A stretch of 26,302 bases of DNA from GCA-002708145 sp045562755 (GTDB lineage Bacteria > Chloroflexota > Dehalococcoidia > Lucifugimonadales > Lucifugimonadaceae). A program made the position numbers and the translations under genes. Position 1 is the first letter of the stretch, and each line of letters begins with the position of its first letter. Location of the stretch: assembly GCA_045562755.1 (NCBI GenBank), contig JBJKVF010000003.1, positions 1 to 26,302 of the forward strand, given 5' to 3'. The notes under the pieces are model-generated. The model did not search any database. It was given only the letters and a program-made list of their open reading frames with translations, and was not told the DNA's origin. Shown piece by piece: positions 1 through 8,198 of the stretch.

Positions 1-392
1 GTACCATAATCATAGATACCCACCCAGTTTCCAAAATAATTAATCTCACCTGGATCAGTGGATAGGTGAGGTATTATTCCAAAATTCTCTACACGTATTT
101 TAGGTTCTAACGCAGGATATGCACTATATGGTTGAGAACTAGTTATTATTGCATCATTAGGCATAAATAAATGGAATAATAAGAGTTTTCCTTTATTTGT
201 TACTGCATTTTTAAAAGCAAACACTTCACTAGATCCGTCAGGGTCTATGATTTTAACTTCCCAGTCTCCATGAACATTAATTCCTTCACCACCCATATTT
301 TGAGCCTGAGTGGCGTTTGAATCGTTATTTAACGTAGCCCATGCAGAAATGGCTAAGAGAATTGCAAATCCACTGACAAATAAAGTTTTCAT
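1..392 (-). CDS. Exported protein of unknown function (N-terminal part, cut by window edge)
   Basis: Reading leftwards from the ATG at 392-390, the frame stays open to the window edge, giving about 130 residues. The start is supported by a GAGGTG ribosome site at 398-403. The N-terminus (MKTLFVSGFAILLAISAWA) looks like a secretion signal, with one basic residue followed by a hydrophobic stretch and small residues. A polar segment follows, and then a part beginning VHGDWEVKIIDPDG that looks beta-rich. No catalytic motif is visible and I do not recognise the family. The gene diverges from panB across a 171-bp intergenic region. Its C-terminus lies outside the window, so full length and function cannot be judged. 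It is probably periplasmic or surface-exposed, which is inferred only from the signal-like start. Confidence 0.75.
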   Translation of the reverse strand, partial: MKTLFVSGFAILLAISAWATLNNDSNATQAQNMGGEGINVHGDWEVKIIDPDGSSEVFAFKNAVTNKGKLLLFHLFMPNDAIITSSQPYSAYPALEPKIRVENFGIIPHLSTDPGEINYFGNWVGIYDYG

Positions 393-563
393 TGTTTCAC
401 CTCGCGGATCATTGTAATTGAATATTATTTATTATCTAGGGTGATTCTACGTATTAACTAAAATTTGCATACAAATGTTATAGTTTATCGGCAGCCAATC
501 AACTGATGGTGAGCAGTTTTTCATTTATTGTTCTATTGCTTTGCCATCAAATTTAGGTAAGTA

Positions 564-1383
564 ATGAGAATTGGAATAAATAAATTTCAGAAAATGAAAA
601 ATAATGGTGAGCTAATCCCCATGGTCACCGCATATGACTACACATCTGCTGTATTGTCCGAGCAAGCTGACATTCCCTTGATATTAGTAGGTGATAGTTT
701 AGGCATGGTAGTTATGGGATTAGATAGCACAATCCCAGTAACTCTTGAAAACATGATTCATCATACCCAAATGGTTGTTAGGGCTACAGAAAAAAGTCAT
801 ATCGTCTCTGATTTACCATTTATGTCTTATCAAATTAGTCCTGAGCAAGCTATAGAAAATGCCGGACGTTTAATTAAAGAATCAGGCTGCCAATCAGTCA
901 AACTAGAAGGTGGTTCAGCTGTTAAGTCATCCATTAAGAAAATTGTAGATGCTGGAATTCCAGTTATGGGACATTTGGGTCTAACTCCACAATCTATCAA
1001 TCAATTTGGTGGATTTAAAGTACAAGGAAAAACAACAAAATCAGCACAACATTTAATTGATGAAGCTTTAATTGTTCAGGAAGCTGGTGCATATTCATTA
1101 GTTTTGGAATTAGTTCCTGAGGAATTGTCTCAAATCATTACTGAAAAATTAGATATTCCTACTATAGGAATCGGAGCTGGTAAATCCTGTGATGGCCAAG
1201 TACAGGTTTTTTCATGATTTATTAGGTTTATATACGGAATTTTCTCCCAAACATGCTAAAAAATATGCTGATGTTGCTAGTCTTATGAAGAAATCTTTAC
1301 AAGATTATGTGACTGAAGTGAAATCAGGTGAATTTCCAGATGAAATTCATATGTCTCACGCTGATTTATCTGATTTAAATTAG
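564..1383 (+). CDS. panB: 3-methyl-2-oxobutanoate hydroxymethyltransferase, interrupted by a 1-nt frameshift
   Basis: PanB transfers a hydroxymethyl group from methylene-tetrahydrofolate to 2-oxoisovalerate to give ketopantoate, the first dedicated step of pantothenate and CoA synthesis. Family motifs are clear: VTAYDYTSA (21-29), VGDSLGMVVMG (42-52, metal-binding D44), D83, E115 in KLEGG, the catalytic-type E182 in LVLELVPEE and IGIGAGKSCDGQVQVF (201-216). The frame stops at TGA 1215-1217. The expected continuation (HDLLGLYTEFSPKHAKKYA) lies in another frame and runs to TAG at 1381-1383. Dropping one T from the six-T run at 1207-1212 joins both parts into about 272 residues, a normal PanB length. 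The start has AGGT at 555-558. The gene is followed 7 nt later by panC. It could be a sequencing indel, a recent mutation or tolerated slippage; the second part is too well conserved to be chance. Confidence 0.93.
1207..1217 (+). other. Frameshift site in panB (T6 run followed by premature TGA)
   Basis: Six T residues at 1207-1212 are followed by CA and an in-frame TGA at 1215-1217. Deleting one T restores Q-V-F-H-D-L-L, the expected PanB reading. Nothing else in the gene is disturbed on either side. Confidence 0.85.
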
Positions 1384-1390
1384 GTTAAAA

Positions 1391-2224
1391 ATGCAAATCA
1401 TAGAATCTATAGAAGATTTTAGGAAAATTTCTCATAAAAAAGAGACTAAAGTCGGCTTAGTTCCAACTATGGGTGCTTTACATGAAGGCCATTTAAGTTT
1501 AGTTCGAGCAGCTAGAAGAGAAAACGACATTGTTTTAGTCACAATTTTTGTTAATCCGACTCAATTTGGTCCTGAAGAAGATTTTTTACAATATCCCAGA
1601 AATATTGAAAGGGATTTGGATTTATTAAAGAAAGAAGATGTTGATATTGTTTTAATTCCTACTGTAGATGAAATGTACCCAGATGGATTCTCCACTACAG
1701 TAAATATTGGAAAATTATCAGAAAAATTTGAAGGACAATTTCGTCCTGGTCATTTTAATGGAGTTGCTACTGTAGTTACTAAGTTATTCTCTATCTGTAG
1801 ACCAAATGTCGCGTATTTTGGAGCTAAAGATGCACAACAATGTGCAGTGATAAAGAAAATTAATAAAGAACTAAATTTAGGTGTCGAGATCTCCGTGCAG
1901 CCTACTGTCAGGGATGAAAATGGATTAGCTTTGAGCAGTAGAAACTATTATTTGTCGGGTTCAGAAAAATCTACTGCTAACTTGATATTTCATACTTTGG
2001 ATGAGATGAGCAAATCTTGGAAGAACGGGAATAAGAATTCGAAAATATTGATTGATCAAGCTATATCGACCCTACACTCTGATCAATCAATTGAATTAAA
2101 TTATTTGGCTATAGTTGATTCTGAACATTTTGAGGAAGTTGATACTCCTAAGTATGATGATTTGATTATTATAGCTGTCAAAATAGGGTCTACTCGTCTT
2201 ATAGATAATATAACCTTAACTTAA
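1391..2224 (+). CDS. panC: Pantothenate synthetase (pantoate-beta-alanine ligase)
   Basis: PanC condenses pantoate with beta-alanine using ATP, through a pantoyl-adenylate intermediate, in the cytoplasm. It is a 277-residue protein of the usual family length. The nucleotidyltransferase HIGH-like motif is MGALHEGH (27-34). Further conserved segments are FVNPTQFGPEEDF (53-65), KFEGQFRPGHFNGVATVV (112-129), YFGAKDAQQCAVI (142-154) and the KMSKS-equivalent LSSRN (181-185). The gene starts 7 nt after the end of panB and is surely cotranscribed with it, giving the two committed pantothenate enzymes together. Nothing is missing or truncated. Confidence 0.96.
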   Translation: MQIIESIEDFRKISHKKETKVGLVPTMGALHEGHLSLVRAARRENDIVLVTIFVNPTQFGPEEDFLQYPRNIERDLDLLKKEDVDIVLIPTVDEMYPDGFSTTVNIGKLSEKFEGQFRPGHFNGVATVVTKLFSICRPNVAYFGAKDAQQCAVIKKINKELNLGVEISVQPTVRDENGLALSSRNYYLSGSEKSTANLIFHTLDEMSKSWKNGNKNSKILIDQAISTLHSDQSIELNYLAIVDSEHFEEVDTPKYDDLIIIAVKIGSTRLIDNITLT

Positions 2225-2261
2225 GATTAAATTTTATTAATCGATTTGGGTGTAACCTGTA

Positions 2262-2268
2262 AGAGAGG
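2262..2268 (+). promoter_or_regulatory. Ribosome binding site that decides the surE start (GTG at 2276)
   Basis: AGAGAGG lies 7 nt before the GTG at 2276-2278. This start gives the canonical SurE N-terminus MNILLTNDDG, whereas the longer frame from 2246 adds ten residues with no family support. Confidence 0.7.
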
Positions 2269-2275
2269 TGTAATT

Positions 2276-3058
2276 GTGAATATTTTATTAACCAATGATG
2301 ATGGGATTCACTCTGAAGGCTTATGGGCTATAGCTGAGACATTATCAGATATTGGATCAGTGACTATAGTTGTTCCAGATCGAGATCAAAGTGGAATGGG
2401 GTCGTCGACCACATTGTTGACTCCGTTAACCATCCAAAAAAATCCAAGTCGAGTTCCAAAAGTAACTGAGGTGTATACCGTTGATGGTCGACCTGGTGAT
2501 TGTGTGATCGTAGCCAATGAGGTTCTGATGGATCACAATATAGATTTACTAGTTGCAGGTATAAATCCCGGGGCTAATTTGGGTATAGATGTTTTTAATT
2601 CTGGTACTTTTGGAGCAGCCTTACATGGATATTTTCGATCGATTAATGCGATTGCAGTTTCAGTAAAATATGATGATAGACCGGTAATTAATTTTCCCGC
2701 TGCAAAAATTGGCGCTTTAGTAGCCCAGTATGTTTTAGATTTAAATCCTGCAAATAAACTTTTATTAAATATTAACCTTCCTCCATGTCAACTTGATGAA
2801 ATTCAAGGTGTAGAAATGACTACATTAGGCGGAAGAGCTTTTGGTGAAAATGTAGAAGAACTTCAAAATGGTAGAAGGACACATTATTGGATTAAACATA
2901 ATAGGGCTGTTGATATGGAATGGCCAAAAGGTTGTGATGTGGATGCTGTGAACAGGGATTGTGTATCTATAACGTCAGTATATCCACATATGTCAGAAAA
3001 TAACTCTGAATTTGATAATCAAAGACTTTTGACGGACTTGAATTCTCTAACGAAATAA
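2276..3058 (+). CDS. surE: 5'/3'-nucleotidase SurE
   Basis: SurE is a metal-dependent phosphatase that removes phosphate from nucleoside 5'- and 3'-monophosphates and is often linked to stationary-phase survival. I start it at the GTG at 2276, giving 260 residues. The family signature LLTNDDGI sits at the extreme N-terminus with metal ligands D8 and D9. The second ligand region is VPDRDQSGMGSS, containing S39. The GINPGANLG segment supplies the conserved Asn, followed by FNSGTFGAALHG. The gene lies 51 nt after panC on the same strand and before the MFS carrier. No link to pantothenate is known; I infer simple co-transcription. Confidence 0.95.
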   Translation: MNILLTNDDGIHSEGLWAIAETLSDIGSVTIVVPDRDQSGMGSSTTLLTPLTIQKNPSRVPKVTEVYTVDGRPGDCVIVANEVLMDHNIDLLVAGINPGANLGIDVFNSGTFGAALHGYFRSINAIAVSVKYDDRPVINFPAAKIGALVAQYVLDLNPANKLLLNINLPPCQLDEIQGVEMTTLGGRAFGENVEELQNGRRTHYWIKHNRAVDMEWPKGCDVDAVNRDCVSITSVYPHMSENNSEFDNQRLLTDLNSLTK

Positions 3059-3106
3059 TTTTATAAAAATGCTGTGTTTTTTAAATTGCTTTCATGTTCT
3101 TTTGAT

Positions 3107-4399
3107 ATGAATATATCAAAAGAAATGAATATCAATTTTAGGAATTTCAATATTATAGATAAAATCCCATTTTTTTATGGTTGGGTTATTGTTTTTGTTG
3201 GAGGAGTAATCTTATTTTGTTCTGCACCTGGGCAGACATACGTGAATTCTGTTTTTTTAGAGCCAATGCTGAAAGAGCTTGGTTGGTCAAGAACAATTTA
3301 TTCAGCTACCTATACTATGGGCTCATTAACTGCGGCAGTGATGATGATAATCGTTGGAAGGGTGTTAGACAAATTTGGTTATAGGTTAGTATTATCTATT
3401 TTGTGTGTTTTGTTGGGATTGTCTACATTATGGATGAGTAACGTAGATTCAATTTATAAATTATTCATCGCTTTCGCATTGCTTAGAACTATTGGCCAAG
3501 GATCTTTTCAATTAGTTTCAACAAATTTAGTTTCAACTTGGTTTATTAAAAGAAGAGGTTTTGCCACTGGGATTTCTTCATTGGGCCAAGGTGCGAGTAT
3601 GTTTGTTTTTCCCTTATTGGCACATTTATTGATTCAAAATTTTGGCTGGAGATCCTCTTGGCAAATTTTAGGACTTTTAGTCTTAGTAATACTATTACCC
3701 TTAGCAATATTTTTTGTTAAAGATAGTCCTGAAAAAGTAGGATTACTACCAGATGGAGTTAAAAAAGAGGAAACAGACGATAGCGAAGAAATTGCAAATG
3801 AAATTAATTTCACTTTTGCAGAAGCGATTGTTACAAAAACATTTTGGTTTTTAGTATTTTCTGTTATCGCGACTCCTTTAATAATTACAGGGTTACATTT
3901 TCATCATGTATCAATTTTAGCTACAAAAGGCCTGAGTTCAGGGCTAGCTGCTTTTACAATGAGTTTGTTTGGTCCAACAGCTTTAATCTCAAATTTCTTT
4001 TGTGGGTACTTGGCAGATAAAATACCCAACAGGTATTTAATGGCTTGTGGTCAGATAGCTTTAATATTTACGATGTTATGGCTAGTGACGATTACTGAAA
4101 CTTGGCAAGCTATTATTTATGTCTCCATGGCCTCAATAAGTATGTCTTTGGTTCATACGAGTTATACGGTTATTTGGGCAAATTATTACGGTAGAAAATA
4201 TTTGGGCAGTATTAGAGGAGTTTCTTCTTCAGCCACTGTAGGGTTTTCTGCACTGGGTGCATTGCCATTCGGCATCATTTATGACCGAACACAATCATAT
4301 GACCAAGCATTGTATTACTTAATTTTAATCCCAATATTTTGTTGCTTTTGTAGTTTGATGGCTACAAAACCATCAAAACGGTTGGCTACAGAAAACTAA
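3107..4399 (+). CDS. Major facilitator superfamily carrier, monocarboxylate/oxalate-formate-transporter-like
   Basis: This is a twelve-helix inner-membrane secondary transporter of about 430 residues. The first membrane segment is FFYGWVIVFVGG. The loop between helices 2 and 3 carries the MFS motif A variant GRVLDKFGYR. A charged central loop (KKEETDDSEEIANE) separates the two six-helix halves, and ADKIPNR marks the equivalent loop in the second half. The FYGW start and the GW(S/R) loops resemble the monocarboxylate and oxalate/formate branch, but the substrate cannot be read from sequence. The start is uncertain: ATG at 3107, ATG at 3125 or GTG at 3074 are all in frame and none has a good ribosome site. 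The 3' end overlaps the convergent gene at 4386 by 14 nt. Confidence 0.85.
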   Translation: MNISKEMNINFRNFNIIDKIPFFYGWVIVFVGGVILFCSAPGQTYVNSVFLEPMLKELGWSRTIYSATYTMGSLTAAVMMIIVGRVLDKFGYRLVLSILCVLLGLSTLWMSNVDSIYKLFIAFALLRTIGQGSFQLVSTNLVSTWFIKRRGFATGISSLGQGASMFVFPLLAHLLIQNFGWRSSWQILGLLVLVILLPLAIFFVKDSPEKVGLLPDGVKKEETDDSEEIANEINFTFAEAIVTKTFWFLVFSVIATPLIITGLHFHHVSILATKGLSSGLAAFTMSLFGPTALISNFFCGYLADKIPNRYLMACGQIALIFTMLWLVTITETWQAIIYVSMASISMSLVHTSYTVIWANYYGRKYLGSIRGVSSSATVGFSALGALPFGIIYDRTQSYDQALYYLILIPIFCCFCSLMATKPSKRLATEN

Positions 4400-4925
4400 A
4401 AATATCCGTTAACACTGAAATTAAATCACCCATAGCATAGTTGTCTAAAAATTTATTCCAATGAAGAACCCATTCTTGCAATAATTTTAGTATTGTGGCC
4501 AGAGTGAGTATAAAAACAATGCTTTTTAATTTTAATAATTTGTTTTTAAATTTAAGCCTATAAAAACAAACACCAACAAACCAAAATTCAAAAATATTAG
4601 GAAAATAAAATAAAATTATTCTGCTATCAGTGATTTCATATAGAATCATTCCCAAAATTCTAAAAAGAAATAAACAAATAGAAATATTTCTCTCTAATTT
4701 TGACCATTTTAATGAAACTATTAAAAAAGTAAGCATATAAGAAAAATCAAGAATTTTATCTAGTTTCTGGTAATTTCCAACGCCACCAAGATCTAAGTTA
4801 CCTATAATAAATAAATCTGAAAGATCTATTAATATTGCGAATATTGATCCAAAAAATGGGAAAAAAAGTACAGGAATTGATCCTGAGAGCCTAACAGTAA
4901 TTACAATTATTTCTTCAAGCGTCAT
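4386..4925 (-). CDS. Unrecognised multi-pass membrane protein
   Basis: A 179-residue, very hydrophobic protein with roughly five candidate membrane segments, for example SIPVLFFPFFGSIFAILIDL, MLTFLIVSLKW, ISICLFLFRILGMILYEI, IILFYFPNIFEFWFVGVCFY and SIVFILTLATILKLL. Short basic stretches (KFKNKLLKLK) lie between them. I do not recognise a family and see no catalytic motif. Its last 14 nt overlap the end of the convergent carrier gene. It has no good Shine-Dalgarno sequence before the ATG at 4925. The long open frame, the membrane-protein pattern and the convergent layout make it probably real, but its function is unknown. Confidence 0.6.
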   Translation of the reverse strand: MTLEEIIVITVRLSGSIPVLFFPFFGSIFAILIDLSDLFIIGNLDLGGVGNYQKLDKILDFSYMLTFLIVSLKWSKLERNISICLFLFRILGMILYEITDSRIILFYFPNIFEFWFVGVCFYRLKFKNKLLKLKSIVFILTLATILKLLQEWVLHWNKFLDNYAMGDLISVLTDIFSFL

Positions 4926-4992
4926 TAAACAAGATTATTAATTTAGATTCCAATATTTTATTGCTTTTGTAACTTGTTGTTTTCAAGAAGAA

Positions 4993-5922
4993 TTAGATAT
5001 TTTGATAGGCCCAGTCTTTTAATAAATGGTGTGCTATGGCAATTTTCATCGGAACTCGTAGTTGTTCACTTTTACCTTCTAAAGCTAAAAGAACTTCTTC
5101 TCGCGTGAACCATTTAACATCAGTCATTTCTTCAGTATCCATGTCAATGTTTGTAGATGCAGCTTCTGCGTGGCACCCGATCATTATTGAATAAGGTAGT
5201 GGCCAAGGTTGTGATGAGTGATATTTGACGTTCTTTACTTTAATTCCTGCTTCTTCCATCACTTCTCTTGCAACAGCTTCTTCTATTGATTCTCCCTGAT
5301 CCATAAACCCTGCTAATGCTGAATAAGTATTTGTGCTTCTTAATCTTCCTTGTGATTGACCTAATAGGCATTTGTCACCGTCATAAACTACTACAATTAT
5401 TACTGGATCAGTTCTTGGGAAATGGTCTGTAGAACAACTTTCACAATGTCTTGCTTGTCCGCCTCTTTTCATCTCAGTTTTAAACCCACAAGACGAACAA
5501 AAAGCATATTTGTCATGCCAGTTCATTTGAATTCTAGCTTGAGCAGCAATTCCTGAGTCTTCAGATTGCAAAAGTTCTCCACAGGTTCTGATATCAGTGA
5601 ATCTATAGCTTGGATTAGTTTTTAAAATTTGTTGATCTGGGAATTGATCTTGCGTGACTGAAACTGCAAAATGATATATTCCATCTAAAATACCTAGGAA
5701 AATTGAAGGACTATCAACATTTTTTTGATCTAATTCTTCTCTGGTAAGCCAAACTAGCTTAGAAGATGAAGTATCTATTAATAGATTTAAATCTCTCATT
5801 ACAATAAATAGACTACTTTGATCAGAGCTTTTTTGATTAATTAATTCTTCATCACGCCTCTCTACCTCACCTCGATTTAAGGGATTTCTAGAGAAGACAT
5901 GGCCATATCCTTGAATATTCAT
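4993..5922 (-). CDS. nudC: NAD(H) diphosphatase, NudC-type Nudix hydrolase
   Basis: NudC splits NADH or NAD+ into NMN(H) and AMP; the E. coli enzyme also removes NAD caps from RNA 5' ends. This is a 309-residue protein with the full family layout. It has an N-terminal domain, a zinc ribbon with C142, C145, C160 and C163, and a complete Nudix box (G205, E211, R219-E220, E223-E224, G226). The NudC-specific SQPWPLP motif follows at 237-243. Its ATG overlaps the TAA of the pdhC gene by one base (TAATG), which suggests translational coupling and places it as the last gene of the pyruvate dehydrogenase operon. The pairing of an NADH-producing complex with an NADH-hydrolysing enzyme is noteworthy. 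Confidence 0.94.
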   Translation of the reverse strand: MNIQGYGHVFSRNPLNRGEVERRDEELINQKSSDQSSLFIVMRDLNLLIDTSSSKLVWLTREELDQKNVDSPSIFLGILDGIYHFAVSVTQDQFPDQQILKTNPSYRFTDIRTCGELLQSEDSGIAAQARIQMNWHDKYAFCSSCGFKTEMKRGGQARHCESCSTDHFPRTDPVIIVVVYDGDKCLLGQSQGRLRSTNTYSALAGFMDQGESIEEAVAREVMEEAGIKVKNVKYHSSQPWPLPYSIMIGCHAEAASTNIDMDTEEMTDVKWFTREEVLLALEGKSEQLRVPMKIAIAHHLLKDWAYQNI

Positions 5923-7208
5923 TAAACGACCATACTCATTGGGTTTTCTAGTAAAGATTTAACTGCTACTAAAAATTCTGCTCCTTCAGCACCATCTACT
6001 ATTCTGTGGTCAGCTGAAATAGTTCCTACCATAGTTTGGCCTATAACTATTTCACCGTCTTTGACTACTGGTTTTTCTATAACTGTTCCAACTGCCAAAA
6101 CTGCAGATTGAGGAGGGTGAATGATGGCAACAAAGCTAGTTACGTCATACATTCCTAAATTACTGATAGCAAATGTTCCACCAGTATATTCTTGAGGGCT
6201 TAGGGTTCCATTTGAAGATCGTTGAGCTAAATCTTTAACCATTTGAGAAATTTGTCTCAAAGATTTATCTCCACAATCCAAAATTGCTGGAACAATTAAT
6301 CCTTCATCGTCTGAAATAGCTATAGCTATATTAATTGCATTGTTATATACAATTCCGTCATCTTCATAATATGCATTGAATTTTGGGAATTTTTTCAATG
6401 TTTCAATTGATGCTTTTACAATTAGATCGTTGACTGTGATTTTTACACCCTCAGGCGATAATTGTTCATTAATTTGTTTTCTAAGTGCCATTGCTCTAGT
6501 CATATCGATTTCGGCAGACACGTAAAAGTGAGGTTTTTCTGATTTACTTTTAACAGTAACTCGGGCAATTTGCTGCCTCATTCTACTGAGAGGTTGCTTA
6601 TCAGATGGGGAATTATTAGAAGAAGATTTGACTGGAGTGACTTCAGGGGGTGCTTGAGTTGTTTCTGGAGTTGTAGAAATGGTTTCAGAAACTTGTTCAT
6701 CGTCAGAATCTTGGAAATTTTCCACATCTGTTTTGGTAATTCTACCGTTTGGTCCAGAGCCTTGGATTTTAGATAATGGAATTCCCATATCCTCGGCAAG
6801 TTTTCTAGCAATGGGAGATGCAATAATTGATGATGGAGTTATTTCAGGGTTAGTAGCCACATTGTTTTCTGGCATTTCAGGGATTTTATTTGAAATTTCA
6901 ACATTTTCAGTTACTGGAGTATCAGAATCTTCAGTAACTTGAATGGGTTCCGTAACAGTAAACTCTTCTCCTTCAGAACCAACTACTACAATTGTTTGGC
7001 CTACAGGAATTACTGAACCTTCACTAGCTAAAATTTTTAAAATAGTTCCTTCTGTTTCTGTTTCAAATTCAACTACAGCTTTATCTGTTTCAATTTCAGC
7101 AATCGGCTCATTTCTTTTAACGGTTTCACCCTCTTGAACAAGCCACTTGACTACTGTTCCTTCCTCCATGTCATATCCCATTTGAGGCATTCTTAATTCT
7201 GTAGCCAT
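5922..7208 (-). CDS. pdhC: Dihydrolipoamide acetyltransferase, E2 of a 2-oxoacid (pyruvate) dehydrogenase complex
   Basis: This is the core enzyme that passes the acetyl group from lipoate to CoA. It has 428 residues with three parts. A single lipoyl domain (1-80) carries the lipoylated lysine K43 in ETDKAVVEF. After an acidic, proline- and threonine-containing linker comes the peripheral subunit binding domain (about 127-166, ASPIARKLAEDMG through GPNGRITKTDV). After a second Ser/Thr/Pro linker comes the catalytic acyltransferase domain (about 205-428), with the active-site motif DHRIVDG (H401, D405). It lies between the E1 beta gene (12 nt upstream) and nudC (1-nt overlap). One lipoyl domain is typical of bacterial complexes with an alpha/beta E1. 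Pyruvate is the likeliest substrate, though acetoin or branched-chain oxoacids cannot be excluded. Confidence 0.95.
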   Translation of the reverse strand: MATELRMPQMGYDMEEGTVVKWLVQEGETVKRNEPIAEIETDKAVVEFETETEGTILKILASEGSVIPVGQTIVVVGSEGEEFTVTEPIQVTEDSDTPVTENVEISNKIPEMPENNVATNPEITPSSIIASPIARKLAEDMGIPLSKIQGSGPNGRITKTDVENFQDSDDEQVSETISTTPETTQAPPEVTPVKSSSNNSPSDKQPLSRMRQQIARVTVKSKSEKPHFYVSAEIDMTRAMALRKQINEQLSPEGVKITVNDLIVKASIETLKKFPKFNAYYEDDGIVYNNAINIAIAISDDEGLIVPAILDCGDKSLRQISQMVKDLAQRSSNGTLSPQEYTGGTFAISNLGMYDVTSFVAIIHPPQSAVLAVGTVIEKPVVKDGEIVIGQTMVGTISADHRIVDGAEGAEFLVAVKSLLENPMSMVV

Positions 7209-7220
7209 AAAAAACTCCTA

Positions 7221-8198
7221 CTATAAACCGAAATTGTACTTTACTTGATCAACTATCCAAGAAGCTTTGGGTATCATTAATTGTTCTAAATTTTTTGCAT
7301 ATGGAGCAGGCACATCAGGTCCATTTATTCTTAAAACAGGTCCATCCAAAAAGTCAAAAGCAGCTTCTTGAATGTCACTCGCTATTGAGGCAGAAAAACC
7401 TCCAGTTTTCCAGGTTTCTTCTATTACAACAGCCCTACTAGTTTTTTTAACGGAATTGACTAAGGTTTCTAAATCTAGTGGTGAAAGTGTTCGTAAATCA
7501 ATCACTTCAGCAGAAATATCGTTTCTGTAAAAAATTTCAGCAGCTTCTTCGGCCACTTTTACCATCCCAGAATATGCAATAAGTGTTACATCGGACCCTT
7601 CTTGAGCTATTCGGGCTTTGCCTAAGGGGATTTCGTAATATTCTTCTGGAACTTCTCCACGTACTCTATAAAGCATAGCGTGTTCAGCAAAAATGATGGG
7701 ATTGTTATCTTTTCTACTTGCTCTAAAAAGTCCCAAAGCATCATATGGAGTAGCTGGAACAACAACCTTGAGTCCTGGAACTGATGCGTACCAGTTTTCA
7801 AAACTTTGTGAGTGTGTTGCTGCAAGTTGTCCGCCACCTCCAGTTACAGTTCTTAATATTAGAGGTACTTTAAATTGACCATTAGACATATAGCTTAATT
7901 TAGCAGCATGGTTGACGATTTGATCAATCGCAACAAGAGTAAAGTTAATGGTCATTACTTCAACAATTGGCCTCATGCCTATCATTGCGGCACCGGCACC
8001 TGCTCCTACAAATACTGATTCAGAAATAGGGGTATCTCTAATTCTTTCTTCCCCATATTCCTCTAGGAATCCTTTAGTAACAGCATATGCACCACCATAT
8101 GCACCAATGTCTTCGCCCATTAAGAAAACTCTGTCATCTTGATCTAAGGCTTCTCTGAGAGCTTTGGACATAGCATCTCGTAATATCATTTCACTCAT
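7221..8198 (-). CDS. pdhB: Pyruvate dehydrogenase E1 component, beta subunit
   Basis: The beta subunit pairs with E1 alpha to form the thiamine-diphosphate decarboxylase that starts oxidative decarboxylation of pyruvate. It has 325 residues, standard length. Visible landmarks are MGEDIGAYGGAYAVTKG (27-43), RDTPISESVFVGAGAGAA (54-71), the glutamate-containing region IVEVMTINF and the C-terminal transketolase segment AVVIEETWKTGGFSASIAS. Its start overlaps the end of the alpha-subunit gene by 8 nt (8191-8198), a common arrangement for matched E1 subunits. The E2 gene follows 12 nt after its stop. Confidence 0.95.
   Translation of the reverse strand: MSEMILRDAMSKALREALDQDDRVFLMGEDIGAYGGAYAVTKGFLEEYGEERIRDTPISESVFVGAGAGAAMIGMRPIVEVMTINFTLVAIDQIVNHAAKLSYMSNGQFKVPLILRTVTGGGGQLAATHSQSFENWYASVPGLKVVVPATPYDALGLFRASRKDNNPIIFAEHAMLYRVRGEVPEEYYEIPLGKARIAQEGSDVTLIAYSGMVKVAEEAAEIFYRNDISAEVIDLRTLSPLDLETLVNSVKKTSRAVVIEETWKTGGFSASIASDIQEAAFDFLDGPVLRINGPDVPAPYAKNLEQLMIPKASWIVDQVKYNFGL

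Noticed and set aside
6570..7137. Plus-strand open frames inside the pyruvate dehydrogenase genes
   Set aside because: They are shadows of the E2 coding frame, composed of low-complexity antisense codons, without ribosome sites or recognisable motifs.
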